A stretch of DNA of 64,000 nucleotides from Rapana venosa (lineage: Eukaryota; Mollusca; Gastropoda; Neogastropoda; Muricidae). The stretch covers positions 25,336,646 to 25,400,645 of the forward strand of contig CM054140.1 in assembly GCA_028751875.1 (NCBI GenBank). The letters run 5' to 3'. Made by a program: the position numbers and the translations under genes. The notes beneath the pieces were generated by a model. The model saw only the letters and a list, made by a program, of their open reading frames with translations, ran no database searches and was not told the origin of the DNA. Positions within the stretch are counted from its first letter, which is position 1. Each line of letters begins with the position of its first letter. Positions 32,132-43,091 of the stretch are shown piece by piece.

Positions 32132-34561
32132 CAGACTGTTTTTCTCTCCTTCATAGTGTTTCCACTTTTTGAAAAAAATCAACAAAGACTGGAAATCAAC
32201 ACAGGTCTTTATTTTGATTTTGTTTAAAGACTGATAAAACAAGCACGTTTCAGGACAGCCCATGTATGGAAATGTTTGTAACATAATTTTTTTTTAAATA
32301 TTTTTTTAATGTTTCTGACATGAAGGATGTTCAAAACCTGTCTGTATGCTGCAGAATCATGATTATGTGATACTGTGTGGTGCTCGTCGAAAGGAGCAAA
32401 GGTGGGATCCTCGGGAAAATGAGCAGATTGTGCCAGAAGGTGTGTATTATTTTTTTATATGAAATATTTTTAACTGATCGGAACTTAGTAATTGGATTGA
32501 AAAAAATACAGCAACGGAAAGAAAAAGTATGTACTTATTTATTTATTTATACCACTTTAAGTCACGGCAGATTTCTCTGTGTGAAACTCAGGCTGCTCTC
32601 CCCGGGGAGAGCGTGTCGCCACAAGAGCAGCGCCACCTTTTTTTTTTTATCTTTCCTGTCTGCAACTGTATTTGTTTCCCTATCAGGGTGGCTTTTTTCT
32701 ACAGAATTGTGCCAGGGACAACTCTCTTGTTGCTGTGGGTTCTTTTATGTGCGCTAACTAATTATGTGTAACACACGGGATCTCAGTTTATTGTCTCATC
32801 CGAAAGACTTGTGCCCAGACCACCGCTCATGGTCTAATGGATGGGGGGAAAGTTTCAGGTCCAAACAGGACACTTCCAACCTGGACTTTTCGCTTTCTAG
32901 ACAGGCGCGTTACCTCTAGACCACCGTATCTTGTCAGTATTTAACTGTATTTCCACCACTATCACCTCCAGCTCCCTCTCCCCCCCCCCCCCTTCCACCC
33001 AAATAAAGAGAATCTAGCCTTATAAGTTATAATCACAAGTAAGCATATGGTATTTACAACAACAAAAAAGGTTAAGTTTAATTTAATGGCTGTCTGTGTT
33101 GACTTTGTAATGTGTTCAGTCTAGGTACTGAAAACAGTTTCATTGTGCTGATATGTGTATGAGATACAGACTTATGTTGATTGAAGTGCTCCCTTGGCAG
33201 ACATGTATTGATTGAAATTATCCCTTTGCAGACATGTATTGATTGAAATTATCCCTTTGCAGACATGTATTGATTGAAATGCTCCCTTGGCAGACATGTA
33301 GTGATTGAAATGCTCCCTTGGCAGACATGTATTGATTGAAGTGCTCCCTTGGCAGACATGTAGTGATTGAAATGCTCCCTTTGCAGACATGTATTGATTG
33401 AAATGCTCCCTTGGCAGACATGTATTGATTGGAATGCTCCCTTGGCAGACATGTAGTGATTGAAATGCTCCCTTGGCAGACATGTAGTGATTGAAATGAT
33501 CCCTTTGCAGACAAAGCCACACAGAAAAAGCTGGCCACAGACCCCATGTATAAACTGGAGCATGGCTCTGATGACAAGCAGCGAGGACAGGTCACCCAGA
33601 TGAGTGTCAGCCAGGTCGAGGAGAAGCGGGAAGTTTGGCTGGATGACTACAAGCTCAACCAGATAGCCAGGAAGAAGTTCAGAGTGAGTTCTGTGCAGTT
33701 TTCAGCCTTGACCAGATAGCCAGGAAGAAGTTCAGAGTGAGTTCTGTGCAGTTTTCAGCCTTGACCAGATAGCCAGGAAGAAGTTCAGAGTGAGTTCTGT
33801 GCAGTTTTCAGCCTCGACCAGATAGACATGAAGAAGTTCGGATTGAGTTCTGTGCAGTTTTCAGTCTTGACCAGATAGCCAGGAAGAAGTTCAGAGTGAG
33901 TTCTGTGCAGTTTTCAGCCTCAACCAGATAGACATGAAGAAGTTCGGATTGAGTTCTGTGCAGTTTTCAGTCTCAACCAGGTAGCCTACAAGTGAGTTCT
34001 GTGCAGTTTTCAGTCTCAACCAGAGAGATAGGAAGAAGTTCAGAGTGAGTTCTATGCACTTTTCAGCCTTTCATCTCTGCTCTCAATCTGTCTTACGTTT
34101 TAAGAACATCTCCAGTATGATTATGCTTGTGACATGGTTTTTTTTAAATGTTTTAAGTGAATTCTTTTGATTAATTATTTTCCCTAATTAAAAAAAAAGT
34201 GATTTTGATTTTTGCTGGAATAAGTTGAAAGTCAACATATTTTCAAATGTATTTACTAAGTGCAAAATGTGTGAGTTGTTTGTTTTTTTTTTGGGGGGGG
34301 GGGGGGGGATATGTATGTATGGTCTTGTGAATTTGTGTGCCTTTTTACTGCTTACAGTATAGCACTCACTAGTCAGGAGGGTGGGGTTGGGGGGATTGAA
34401 GATAAATTATAACAAACAGTGTTCCAACAACAAACTTCAGCACCTGCCTCCACCAAAAAAATTTTTTTTTTAAATATCAATGTCCATCATAAAGCAGAAA
34501 CTTTAGGCTTACATTTGATGTTTTTTTTAGATTTAAACAGTAACAAAATGATAGTTTATAT

Positions 34562-34594
<33 letters not shown>

Positions 34595-36242
34595 TGCAGG
34601 AAGAAAAGAAGCAGATAGCTGCCACCAAAGCCAAAGACCAGGCATTGCTGGACAAGTCTTCCCTGGACATAGACTTGGTACCTGAAAACGAGAACGACCA
34701 AAAGATAGCCAGCCTGCTCAAGTACTCTGTCACTTCATGTAAGATCATTCCCCCTTACCTGTGCTTGTGTGTCCATTGTGTGATGTTTGTGGTTTGATTA
34801 TTACATTCTTACGGAATGAAGTAGTGTGGGTGTTGGTACCAAAATTATCTTAGTCCAAGTTGTGCTTTACTTTGAAAGCAGATAATGTAAATTGATAAAG
34901 ACTGGGGGGGGGGGGGGGGGGGGGGGGGGGGCTGGTTTCTATTTTGGGGGTGGGCTTTTTTTGTTGTTCGGGGAATTGGAAGGTTGGTTTATTCAAACTG
35001 CCAAGACAAAAAAAATTCAAGGACTTTTAAAAAAAAAGACTTTTGAAATGATATTTAAGGGTGTGTTTAACAATATCTAAGCCTTCACTCTTTTACAATA
35101 ATATTCAAGAATTTTGTTAGTCAACATTTGAAGGGGACTGCTCTTATGTTCAAAATTTTATGTAAAATCACTAAATGTACCATACAGAGAAAAGAACAGA
35201 GAAAAAAGCTGTTTGTTAAACATAACATTCTGTATTTGACTTTTATCTTATGATAAACTTTAGACCGGGACAAATCTGGTATGACAGGGGCGGAGAGATT
35301 AAAATGAGCGGTGAAGGAACAGGACAGGAATGTCACAGAAGATGAGGCAGCAAAAGAACAAAAAAAAGATTGACCTGGTATCAAACTAGGTCATTTTGTT
35401 TGGTTGTTGTTTTTTTGTGTGTGTAAAAATAACAATATCCTAGAAAGGAAAATGGTTTTCAGTAATTGTCTCCCTTGATTAGCCTCTCTGCAGGCAAGTA
35501 CTTGCTAGACACGCTCTTTGGTTCTTAGAAACATTCCGGTTAATTAAGCTGGATCCAGGATATAAGGGTGGTAGGTCTACATGGGGAAAAGATCTGGAAA
35601 TTAACCACATAAATCAAGTGATAATCCATGTAGGCCTACATTGGAATGAAGTAACTGATGACCATGTTTTATTCCACAGCGTTTGACGAAAACCAGCAGA
35701 AGAAGAGGAGAAAAATCGAGGAAGAACCAATCTTCTCCATATCAAGATTCTCCACTAAACCCGGGTCAAAGAGTTCTTTCAGTACTGATGCACTGCACCG
35801 AGTCAGGAACAAGCTGGGTATCGGCTTCTCATCACCAAAAACAAGACCATCTTCAAAAGCCTCTGCCTTGAAAGGAGTAGTGAAGACTTCACGTACACAT
35901 GCAGTTTCAAGTACGACAAAGTCTTCTTGCACGTCACAGCATGAAGAGTCTGCCTCTCAAGAAGAGGTTCCTGTCTGCACAGACACAAGTAACCATGCTT
36001 CAGAAAGTGAACAACTGTCAGAAGTAGCCAACGGTGCAAGAGCTGAGGCTGTGGAAGTGATTACAGAAAGTTCCTCTGTGGTAGAACATGCAGATTCTGC
36101 GACTACAGACTTGGTGAGTGAGAGTAAATCTGCTGATACTGAGGATTCATCAAACAGAAAGAAATGTGATGACTACCAGACAGGCATGTCTACTCTTATT
36201 GCTTCCTATGCAGACAGCGATTCGTGTGATAGTCATGATTAA
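28442..36242 (+). CDS. YJU2B: YJU2B (CCDC130), spliceosome-associated CWC16-family protein
   Basis: A nuclear pre-mRNA splicing factor of the Yju2/CWC16 family. Coding exons: 28442-28575, 31552-31726, 32355-32439, 33511-33683, 34600-34738 and 35680-36242, all GT-AG with agreeing phases. The initiator Met must be in an unseen upstream exon, since the first visible codons are GERKGVNKYYPPDFDPSKGS, which follow Met directly in relatives. Predicted length is 423 residues against about 396 in human. The conserved zinc-type Cys pairs CGGC (55-58) and CHLC (90-93) flank NHIGMGVRYNAEK. VPENENDQKIASLLKY matches the distal conserved block. The Ser/Thr-rich tail ends ASYADSDSCDSHD. Exon 33511-33683 is bracketed by tandem arrays copying its splice sites. 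Confidence 0.95.
28915..30170 (+). mobile_element. LINE fragment in YJU2B intron, C-terminal domain intact for 300 codons
   Basis: 28925-29048 encodes LTGKQAADHLINTFEEIS, the region before the RT. A CT run (29050-29112) then replaces the RT core, and 29112-30071 is an open frame beginning FTAACKDLSSR. That frame carries FDSQIQPVLQYGSELW, GVDRRTPNDIIYGETNRY and a CPLCNVSQEDEVHFVLCC zinc knuckle. The same protein order is found in the LINE at 48.3-49.75 kb. It is in the same direction as the host gene and ends TTGAATAAATC before another CT run. Confidence 0.8.
30190..30345. repeat. (CT)n microsatellite at LINE 3' end
   Basis: About 155 bases of CT with a few C interruptions, directly after the LINE terminus GCGTCTGCGT. 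Confidence 0.9.
30350..31551. other. YJU2B intron, unassigned
   Basis: 30420-31010 looks like an old insert (even base content, TGATGACGTCCCG near 30963), but I found no inverted ends or coding motifs. The rest is AT-rich. Confidence 0.45.
32068..32130. repeat. (CT)n microsatellite in YJU2B intron
   Basis: Two CT runs split by one TT step. Confidence 0.9.
32540..32935 (-). repeat. SINE, family B copy with tRNA-like head
   Basis: On the minus strand it starts near 32930 with GGTGGTCTAGAGGTAACGCG (A box-like). It then passes a CTTTCGGATGAGACAATAAA central-domain remnant and GAACCCACAGCAACAAGAG, and ends at the ACTTAAAGTGGTATAAATA side. A second copy is at 59830-60145 and a scrap at 16240-16315. 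Confidence 0.65.
33172..33510 (+). repeat. 31-bp satellite copying the 3' splice site of a YJU2B exon
   Basis: Eleven near-identical 31-base units (TTGATTGAAATG, CTCCCTTGGCAG or TCCCTTTGCAG, ACATGTA). The last unit is the genuine pyrimidine tract and AG acceptor of the coding exon at 33511. Every earlier unit therefore carries a potential acceptor. The unit is not a multiple of three, so use of the immediately upstream one would shift the frame. Confidence 0.9.
33653..34075 (+). repeat. 53-bp satellite copying the 5' splice site of the same exon
   Basis: About eight units of roughly 53 bases. Each carries the last codons of the exon (CCAGATAGCCAGGAAGAAG, TTCAGA), a GTGAGT donor (ATTGAGT in two units), and TTCTGTGCAGTTTTCAG. 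The first unit is the real exon end (33683). Each unit also contains a TTTTCAG that could act as an acceptor, so single units could be read as microexons. Confidence 0.9.
34739..35679. other. YJU2B last intron
   Basis: Poly-G run at 34903-34930, T/A-rich DNA, and a family IV SINE scrap at 35255-35345 (GGAGAGATTAAAATGAGCGG, ACAGGACAGGAATGTCAC). A second long G run at 34300-34309 and an (AT)n run at 34561-34582 precede the exon at 34600. Confidence 0.6.
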
Positions 36243-36352
36243 ACCTGCTGATACTGAGGAATTATCAAGCAGGAACATCTGTGATAACTGCCAGTCAGGC
36301 ATGCCCACTCTCGCTGCTTTCTATGCAATGATTTGTGTGACAGTAATGCTAA
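36126..36352 (+). repeat. 115-bp tandem duplication of the YJU2B 3' coding end
   Basis: The stretch from AAATCTGCTGATACTGAGGA to the stop region is repeated immediately downstream starting at 36241 (AAACCTGCTGATACTGAGGA). The second unit is diverged and untranslated, because the TAA at 36240-36242 falls at the junction. Confidence 0.85.
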
Positions 36353-36354
36353 AA

Positions 36355-38355
36355 ATGTGACATTATTATGGCATATAGCAATGTTGAGTACATGCACATC
36401 TGCCTTTACTTTTCTTCCATAATGCAGAAAATGTTTTACCTAAATATATTATCCTACTCATCTTTATTTTCAGTTTCCTGCTGAAAACAATGAAGCAGTA
36501 CATTCATATTTTAGTCTTTTGGGTTTTTTCACAATAAGCAGCGACACCAGAATGTACACACATACATCTGATGTACGAAGTTTTATGACTAAAGTTTACT
36601 TGAAATTAAATCCCTATTTTTGGTGTAATTATGTACATAATTCTTTGAAAGAAAAGTGGGGAAACAAATCTTGGAAGTAAAAAAACTATTACTTTGAGTG
36701 TTCACAATTGTGTGAGCTGGGGGTTGTTTGTGGTGGGGTTGTTTTGGGGGGTTTATTTTTATTTTATAAGGAGCCAAATTGGACTTCAGCAAAGTTTAGT
36801 TTTTCAAGATCTGTAGAAAATGCCAGTGGAATAGTTTTTTATGATCGTCAGAATTCTCTTGTACTATGGAGCTTGGGAATAATAAGGAAGAAGAAAAATA
36901 AGTTTGCTTTCATAAACAGCAAAAACCATTGTGTAGAAATGCATAGTCCATCAGAGTACATGCTTGCTGTCAAATATACTCATTCATAGGAATTGCCAAC
37001 AGTGCCTGGGGAGTTCAGAGGCCAAGCTAGGAGTCCCCCAAGCCCCAGTGGTGGATTCCAGAGCAACACCCCAGGAATTTGTGTGTGGGAGGGAGAGGGG
37101 GCATCAAGGAAGGACGGAACTCTTTGGCCAGAATTGATTTTGATCCTTTTTTTTGTTTTTGTTTTGCTTCGTTTACCAAGTTTTTACAGCTTCTCCAGAT
37201 GTCTGATGTTGATATTTGGTGTCCTGTAACCAGTTCCACTTGCAAACATTTGGGAGGGGGGGCACAGTGCTTCTTTTAGCAAGTCCAAGTGTGGTCACAT
37301 CCTGCTATAATTGGCACCAGCTGGGATGGGATGGCGTGGATAGTGGCTGACAGTAGCTGAAAGTGGGGGAAACTGACAGCTGTTGGGGGGGGGGGGGGGG
37401 GGGGGGGGGTTCAAACTGTGCTGTGAACTATAACCCCCCAGAATGCCGTCTTGAAATAGGAAGAGCAGTGAACATTATTTCATGACTGACGATACGGCAA
37501 ATAACCAGCAAGAAGTCAGAAAATGACTTTCGAGTAACTATTTGCTTTCACTGACAAGATGGGGTCTGCAAGCTGGGGTGCCATTCTGACTCTGCAGGGG
37601 TATAAGAAGGTGCGTTATTCCCATGCCAGACATGAATGTCTCAAAGCTCTCTTCCGCGCAGTGCTCCAATACTCCCAACAGAGCTAAAGGAGAAAAAATT
37701 GTTAATAATACCATGGGTTTAAATTTTTATGGAACTGCCAACGTTTACTACAGGAGTGTTGGTCAAGAACCCAACCATTTCTCGCTTGGGAGAAAGGTAG
37801 AATATGAGCCAGATGTGTGATAAGAAATACCCAATCATTTAGATTAATATTTATGACTGGTTAATATTTATGACTGTACTGTCGGTTCCAGAATAATGTT
37901 CAGCCAGTCAGTATTTATGGTGCTATGGTCATGGTAAAAACGCTAAAATAGCTCTCATTTACAAGGGGAGAAGTCTCACTCACAGCGACAAAAGCTTTGT
38001 TTTTCTAAAGCTCAGTTCATGTTTATCCATTGAAGAAAGAAGAGCTTGACTGACTTGATTATTGTAAATCATTTGGGGTGCTGATTGAAAATGCTTGTTT
38101 CAGTTCGTTTTAGAAAACTTCATTGTATGCAACACGTGTGTGTTTGCGCGTGCACACATGTTAGTGTGTGTGTGCACATGTGAGTGTGTGATATCAGTAA
38201 AAATTACCATTCAGAGCGGAATCTTGCAGTATGTTAGAAATGGAAGTCTGGTGTTTTGAATTTGTCATACTTCTTAGGCAGGTATGCACGTGCACTTTTT
38301 AATTTGATGATAAGAGTATGCTCGTCATTTCAAGTATTCTCGTCAATCACCATCT
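36355..38355. other. Intergenic region downstream of YJU2B
   Basis: Probable YJU2B 3'UTR with an ATTAAA at 36605. A GC-rich block sits at 36995-37130, poly-G at 37384-37409, and GT-rich DNA at 38130-38190. No supported gene on either strand. Confidence 0.5.
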
Positions 38356-38359
38356 TTTG

Positions 38360-38480
38360 TCTTTTTCATTCCTCAGCTAGAGCTGTGAGGTTCAAAGGTG
38401 AGATTTTTGTGTATGCAACTATTCCCCCCACCCCCCATTTGGGTAGCAGCATTCTGACTTCGGGGACATCTGGTCTTGGA
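38360..38480 (-). repeat. SINE fragment (family II tail)
   Basis: TAGAGCTGTGAGGTTCAAAG, GTGAGATTTTTGTGTATGCA and GTAGCAGCATTCTGACTTC, read here as the reverse of the tail. It passes into the family IV element. Confidence 0.55.
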
Positions 38481-39240
38481 GGGGGGGTGGCTACCTCTTC
38501 AGGGACATTCTTGTCCTGCTGTTCCCATGCTGCTCATTCATATCTCTGCCCTAGCCATCTCTAGATTTGTAGAGTCACATCCTCAGGGTAATAAGCCTGC
38601 AGGAAGTTTATAATGTTAGGTCACTATGGGGCCCATCAGCCAGAGGAGCCCTGCATGACAGATGGGTCATTTTGGCAGTGTTCATATGCAGAACACCTGT
38701 GACCACTGAAGACAATGATAGCTTAGTGACTGAACTAGACCGAGTGAGGCAACACCTGGGTTGGTGACCACATCCCTCAACCTTCTCCTATAAACCTCTT
38801 TACCCCAAAGGCTTTGACACTTAACTCACTAGAGGCACAGAAGAGCATGCAAAACCAAACAGGCTACCATGATACCAGAGCAACTGGGGCCACAAAATCA
38901 AACAATATTCTTTTATTGTATGAAGGTCAATTATGCTGTAATGTGCAGTTGATGCGATGAAAGTGCTCCTCTCTTGAGACTACTTGACAGGAATGTAGGC
39001 CCACTGTGCTTCCTTTCATTATATCCCAGTCAAACCAGACCAAGAAGTACAGATACCTCAAGTGCTGGCCATGAAACTCAAAATTGCATCCGTAATATAC
39101 TTAAGTGAAGCTTGTCCCAGTCTTTCCAATGAGCACTTGGCAAACTCATAGGAGTTTGAAATAAAACTCCAAGTAGTGTGGATTTGAACCTTTCAGCCAG
39201 TAACTTAGTAAGCTCACCACTGCACCACAGTGCCTGCCTA
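38480..39240 (-). repeat. Long SINE (family IV), tRNA-headed copy
   Basis: The minus strand from 39240 reads GGCACTGTGGTGCAGTGGTG (A box), then GGTTCAAATCC (B box, about 39186). It continues through AGTTTTATTTCAAACTCC and GAGGTATCTGTACTTCTTGG into the body shared with 17.5 and 27.3 kb. At about 750 bp this is unusually long for a SINE. Confidence 0.65.
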
Positions 39241-39249
39241 ACCGTCTTC

Positions 39250-40500
39250 CACCTTTATTACACTCTTTCTAACTAACAGAGGAAGTAAAACCTCTAAAAT
39301 GCGATTACACTGGCCAATGTAAGTGGTGACTTTGTTTCAAATGTAGAAAAATATGTGCTCACTGGCCCTTTTGCTGTGGACAATGTTACTGAAGGACTAA
39401 AGATTCAACGAGTTTCCTTACACTGTCAATTAGATTTCAACTTTCATTCATCATTTGGCTGGAAGCTGCTAATCATTTGAAATTTATTTATGTATAAAAT
39501 ATAAATGCATGTATACACAAGTAGGAAAGACAAGTGTAACCATAGAGAAAAATCAAGTGAGCATGTTTTTAAAACTAATTACTATACAGGTTCAGAACAG
39601 AAAATGGAGCATCATTCAACAGTGTGTAACTTGATGATACCTCTCTTATGTTTTTTATGTTCTATCCATTAACCTTCTGTACTTCATTATCAACCTTCTT
39701 TTACTTCACAAGTCTGTTGGATCCTTTGTCAAAATATCATTAAGAGTTAGTGTGATATTTTCAGCTAAAATACAACAGATCTCCTGGGTTCATTTTCTTG
39801 TGTTAATTCAACTGGAAAACAACCATTTTAGTTCAACTGGAAAACAACCCTTTTTAATTCAACTGGAAAACAACCCTTTCAAAAATACAGACCTCTCAGA
39901 GTGACAGTCAGCACTGACAATGTGGGTCTGGAAAAGACCCACACAAGGAACAGGGTTGTTTTGTCTATAAAGCAACATTCATTTATAATTTGTATTCATT
40001 TTGTTTTAGCAACAAAAATGAATGAACCAACAGAAATGGTTATCAACTAGAGTTGGAGGAATACAGAACAAGTCATTCTTAATCTAACAGAATCTTAAAA
40101 TGTTTTCATTGGGGGGAGGGGGTTTGTGAAAATAACGGGTGTCAGGCCCTCAAAGTAGAGTGAAGGTTTTTAAATTATACATATTACCTGTTACCGCGTA
40201 TTAGGCCAGTACTGCTTATCATGACTGGCACATCAAAGGTAGAGAGATTTTTCACATAATCATGATTGTGAGCAAGTTGCAATAAACATGTATTACCAGT
40301 TCTCTTTATCTCATCATTCATACACCAAATGCACAGTACCACATGAAGCAAAACCCCCCAAAAATTTTTTTGCGAATGTAATTTTGTTTCACATCATCAA
40401 TCATTTACATTTTTGACGATAATATGATTGTGTTATAATGAAAAAAATCCCCACATGAGAAAAAAATGTAAAAAAACCCAACAAATACAGCCAAACTAAA
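39250..40500. other. Intergenic, with a 3x25-bp repeat
   Basis: At 39805-39880 a 25-base unit (TTCAACTGGAAAACAACC) is repeated three times. The rest is AT-rich. From about 40388 onward the sequence is alignable to 62370-62500 downstream of the second carrier gene. Confidence 0.6.
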
Positions 40501-40513
40501 TGACCTTGTGCCT

Positions 40514-40676
40514 CTACACCGCTACTCTCAGACATTCATTAAATTCATCATCATGATCATGTTCCACATACAGACGACACAACCGGAACCTTATCACATC
40601 AGTAGATGAGACGCACAGTACTTCACTCACTTCATCAACAGACAAGTGTAAAATCCAGTCAAGGAAATTATGATGC
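40514..40676 (-). CDS. Possible terminal exon of unknown gene
   Basis: Minus strand: a plausible acceptor (TTCTATTCAG) at 40677 leads into 53 open codons, HHNFLDWILHLSVDEVSEVL onward, ending DEFNECLRVAV and TAG. It looks coding, but no family is recognised with certainty. It sits about 220 bases past the stop of carrier copy 1. The matching position after carrier copy 2 (about 62480-62600) is similar in sequence but full of stops. It may be the last exon of a gene that encloses the carrier, or part of the carrier 3' flank that is open by chance. Confidence 0.35.
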
Positions 40677-40898
40677 CTGAATAGAACATTTATATTATAT
40701 GCTAAAAAGTAAAAATACAGCCAGTAACTGTACACCTAATCTTATGTTAAAAACAAAGTCTGTAAACACAGCTGCAAGGAGCAATACAAAAAGATCACAA
40801 TTTAGAGTCAACCATGATGTCTATGTACCTCTGTGGAGATTTTCTTCATGCTAACAAGGTGAGGAGATGGGGACTCCAGAGCTAGAATAGGCAGAACT

Positions 40899-41810
40899 TT
40901 ACTGCTTCAGACGCCATTGAATGTAGACAGCCTTGAAGCTGTCGAAGCCAGCCAGCACACCAGCACCAGCCACGCCACGCAGGATGTTGGCACCAGCTCC
41001 CTTCATCATGGACATGAAGCCCTCGTTCTTCATGATCTGCCTGGCGCAGTCAATGGAGCCCTTGTATTTGACGGCCTGTCCAGAGGTCATCATCATGCGT
41101 CGTCGGATAGTGTCAATGGGGTAGGACATCAGACCGGCGGTCACGGTCACAGCATAGCCCAGACAGAAGGACATGAAAACGTTGGCGTCATCTCCCAACA
41201 TCAAAGGCTTCAGGGAGTCGTACAGACCGAAGTAGAAGCCACGGTATACAGCAATACCAACGCAAGAGATGACGAAGCCTCTGTAGAGACCAACAAGGCC
41301 ATCAGACTTGATGGTTTTGGAATAGACATCGATCAGACCATTGAACTGACGCTCGCCTCCGCCCTTTCCGGCAGCCTTGGCATCGTTGGCCAGACGGGTA
41401 CGTGCATAATCTAGGGAGTAGACAAAGCACAGGGACAGGGAGCCAGCAACAGCGCCAGAGACGATGTTCTTGGAGAACTTTGATGCATAGGATTCATCCC
41501 GTGAGGTCTTGAACATGGCCTTGACTTTGTCCTTGAAAGCGAAGTTGAGGGCCTGAGTGGGGAAGTATCGCAGGCAGTTAGCCAAGTTGCCACGCCAGAA
41601 TGGAAGGACACCTTCTGTGCGAAAGGTACGCACTGTGCAGTCGATCACCCCCTTGTAGGGCTCTGACAGACGACCGGCTTTGATCATTTCATCTTGGTTC
41701 TGCACCAGCAGCTTGATACGCTCAATGGGAGCAGCTGCTGTTTTGGAGATGACGGCAGCAACACCGGAGAGACCGAAGTTCTCAGCAAATCCAAGTTTCT
41801 TGGAGCCCAT
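40899..41810 (-). CDS. SLC25A4: ADP/ATP carrier (adenine nucleotide translocase), copy 1
   Basis: It exchanges cytosolic ADP for matrix ATP across the mitochondrial inner membrane. It has 303 residues in one exon, starting [12 protein letters not shown], with the ATG exactly behind a TTTGTTTCAG acceptor (41811-41812); longer upstream frames are intronic. Three mitochondrial carrier repeats are visible with PIERIK (28-33), SLDYARTR (132-139) and PIDTIR (231-236). The nucleotide-carrier hallmark RRRMMM is at 236-241. Length and order match animal ADP/ATP carriers. The symbol is the closest vertebrate name; orthology to one of the vertebrate paralogues is not implied. A paralogue lies at 62870-63778 on the same strand. 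Confidence 0.97.
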   Translation of the reverse strand: MGSKKLGFAENFGLSGVAAVISKTAAAPIERIKLLVQNQDEMIKAGRLSEPYKGVIDCTVRTFRTEGVLPFWRGNLANCLRYFPTQALNFAFKDKVKAMFKTSRDESYASKFSKNIVSGAVAGSLSLCFVYSLDYARTRLANDAKAAGKGGGERQFNGLIDVYSKTIKSDGLVGLYRGFVISCVGIAVYRGFYFGLYDSLKPLMLGDDANVFMSFCLGYAVTVTAGLMSYPIDTIRRRMMMTSGQAVKYKGSIDCARQIMKNEGFMSMMKGAGANILRGVAGAGVLAGFDSFKAVYIQWRLKQ

Positions 41811-41944
41811 CTGAAACAAAGAAAATTGTACACAACTGTTACTATACCTCAAATTTTAACAACTTTGCAGTAGCATACTGTCAGCACTGTATGATGTGCC
41901 AGAGCGTTTTGTTGTATTCTTTTTAAAACACTGAACGAGGTACA

Positions 41945-42105
41945 ATCCATAATAATAATGTATAGAATTTATATAGCGCTGAATCTTGTAAAGCAACAAA
42001 TCAAAGCGCTCAGATGCGTGTGTATGCAGTTTTTTTTAATTTTGTCATCTGTTCCCACTGGCACACAATGGCCTACTCTTTCGAACAGCGGAACAGGATT
42101 TAACG
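41945..42105 (+). repeat. SINE fragment (family I tail and central domain)
   Basis: ATGTATAGAATTTATATAGC, AAGCAACAAATCAAAGCGCTC and TTTTGTCATCTGTTCCC match the family I SINE read from its tail inward. It lies in the 5'UTR intron of carrier copy 1 and abuts a LINE scrap. Confidence 0.65.
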
Positions 42106-42107
42106 TG

Positions 42108-42300
42108 TTTCCAATTGCCAAATCTTCGAGTAGCGTCATCACTGTTGTCAGCTACCAGTACTAAGTCATCAGCATACAGCAGTTCCCAGATCTCTTCTGG
42201 CCTCTCCACTTCCTTGGATATTTCATTCATCATGAGGATAAAGAGGAGAGGGCTCGATCCTTGGTGCACTCCAACTTTTATCTCAAAGCTTTCTGATGTC
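42108..42300 (-). mobile_element. LINE reverse transcriptase scrap
   Basis: The minus strand encodes HQGSSPLLFILMMNEIS and ELLYADDLVLVADN, which is the catalytic YADD region of a LINE reverse transcriptase. Confidence 0.75.
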
Positions 42301-42886
42301 CCAAATATCTATCTTTGATTGATCAAATTTCATGTTATATCATAAAGCTATAATTTCAGACAAATAAGCTAACTTTCATTCAAAACTGTTTTTCAAAACA
42401 TTTATCTTTCTTTGATCAAATTTCATACAAAGCTAAGATTTCTTTAAGGTTCATCCAACATGACCAGAACCATAGAAGATGCGTCAAATTTTTATGGCTT
42501 GTTATGTCGGATAATGGGAACCTTTAGGCAGGAAGTTTTGTTCAAAAGATATTGCACACATGTAAAACTGAATGTTACATGTCTGTAAAAACAAATACAA
42601 CTTCATTTTACAAATTACACACGTTACATAATGCAATCAAATTGTACAATTGAAAACCACACGCACAAACACACCAAATGTAAAAAGAAAACACCAGGAT
42701 ACTTTTATCACCAATACAATCAGAATCACAGGCTTGAGAGACTACTCATTTAGTCCTATATCTGTGAGCATACACTTAAGCTCAATCAGTAACTCACTGA
42801 AAACATTCTGCACAGATTTTCAAACGTGTTTTTATATAATTTTTTGTTTCTCTCAAATTAATCTGAACCACATGCAAAGCCCCTGT

Positions 42887-42995
42887 ACACTAGTAGTGGT
42901 GTACAGCAGAAGACAAACTGTACACTAGTAGTGGTGTACAACAGAAGACAAACTGTACACTAGTAGTGGTGTACAGCAGAAGACGAACTGCACCG
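42887..42995. repeat. Minisatellite, three 37-bp units
   Basis: CTGTACACTAGTAGTGGTG and TACAGCAGAAGACAAA repeated three times. Related units reappear at 44920-45150 and 46040-46110. Confidence 0.85.
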
Positions 42996-43091
42996 CACAA
43001 AACCTCTGGACAAAAACAGAGAACAAACCATCTCCCTGTAAATGCAATTTGTGTAAAACCACTGTAACAGCAACAGACAAATTCATCTAAA

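Noticed and set aside
33172..33510. CRISPR-like array
   Set aside because: Units are contiguous 31-mers without unique spacers, in a eukaryotic intron, and match the local splice acceptor.
33172..33595. Minus-strand frames of 104-125 codons with repeated HVCQGS or CLPREHFN words
   Set aside because: Shadow of the 31-bp splice-site satellite; no start context, splice logic or homology.
40917..41414. 165-codon plus-strand frame opposite carrier copy 1, and its 202-codon counterpart at 62843-63451
   Set aside because: Antisense shadows of the carrier coding exons; their similarity to each other follows from the paralogy.
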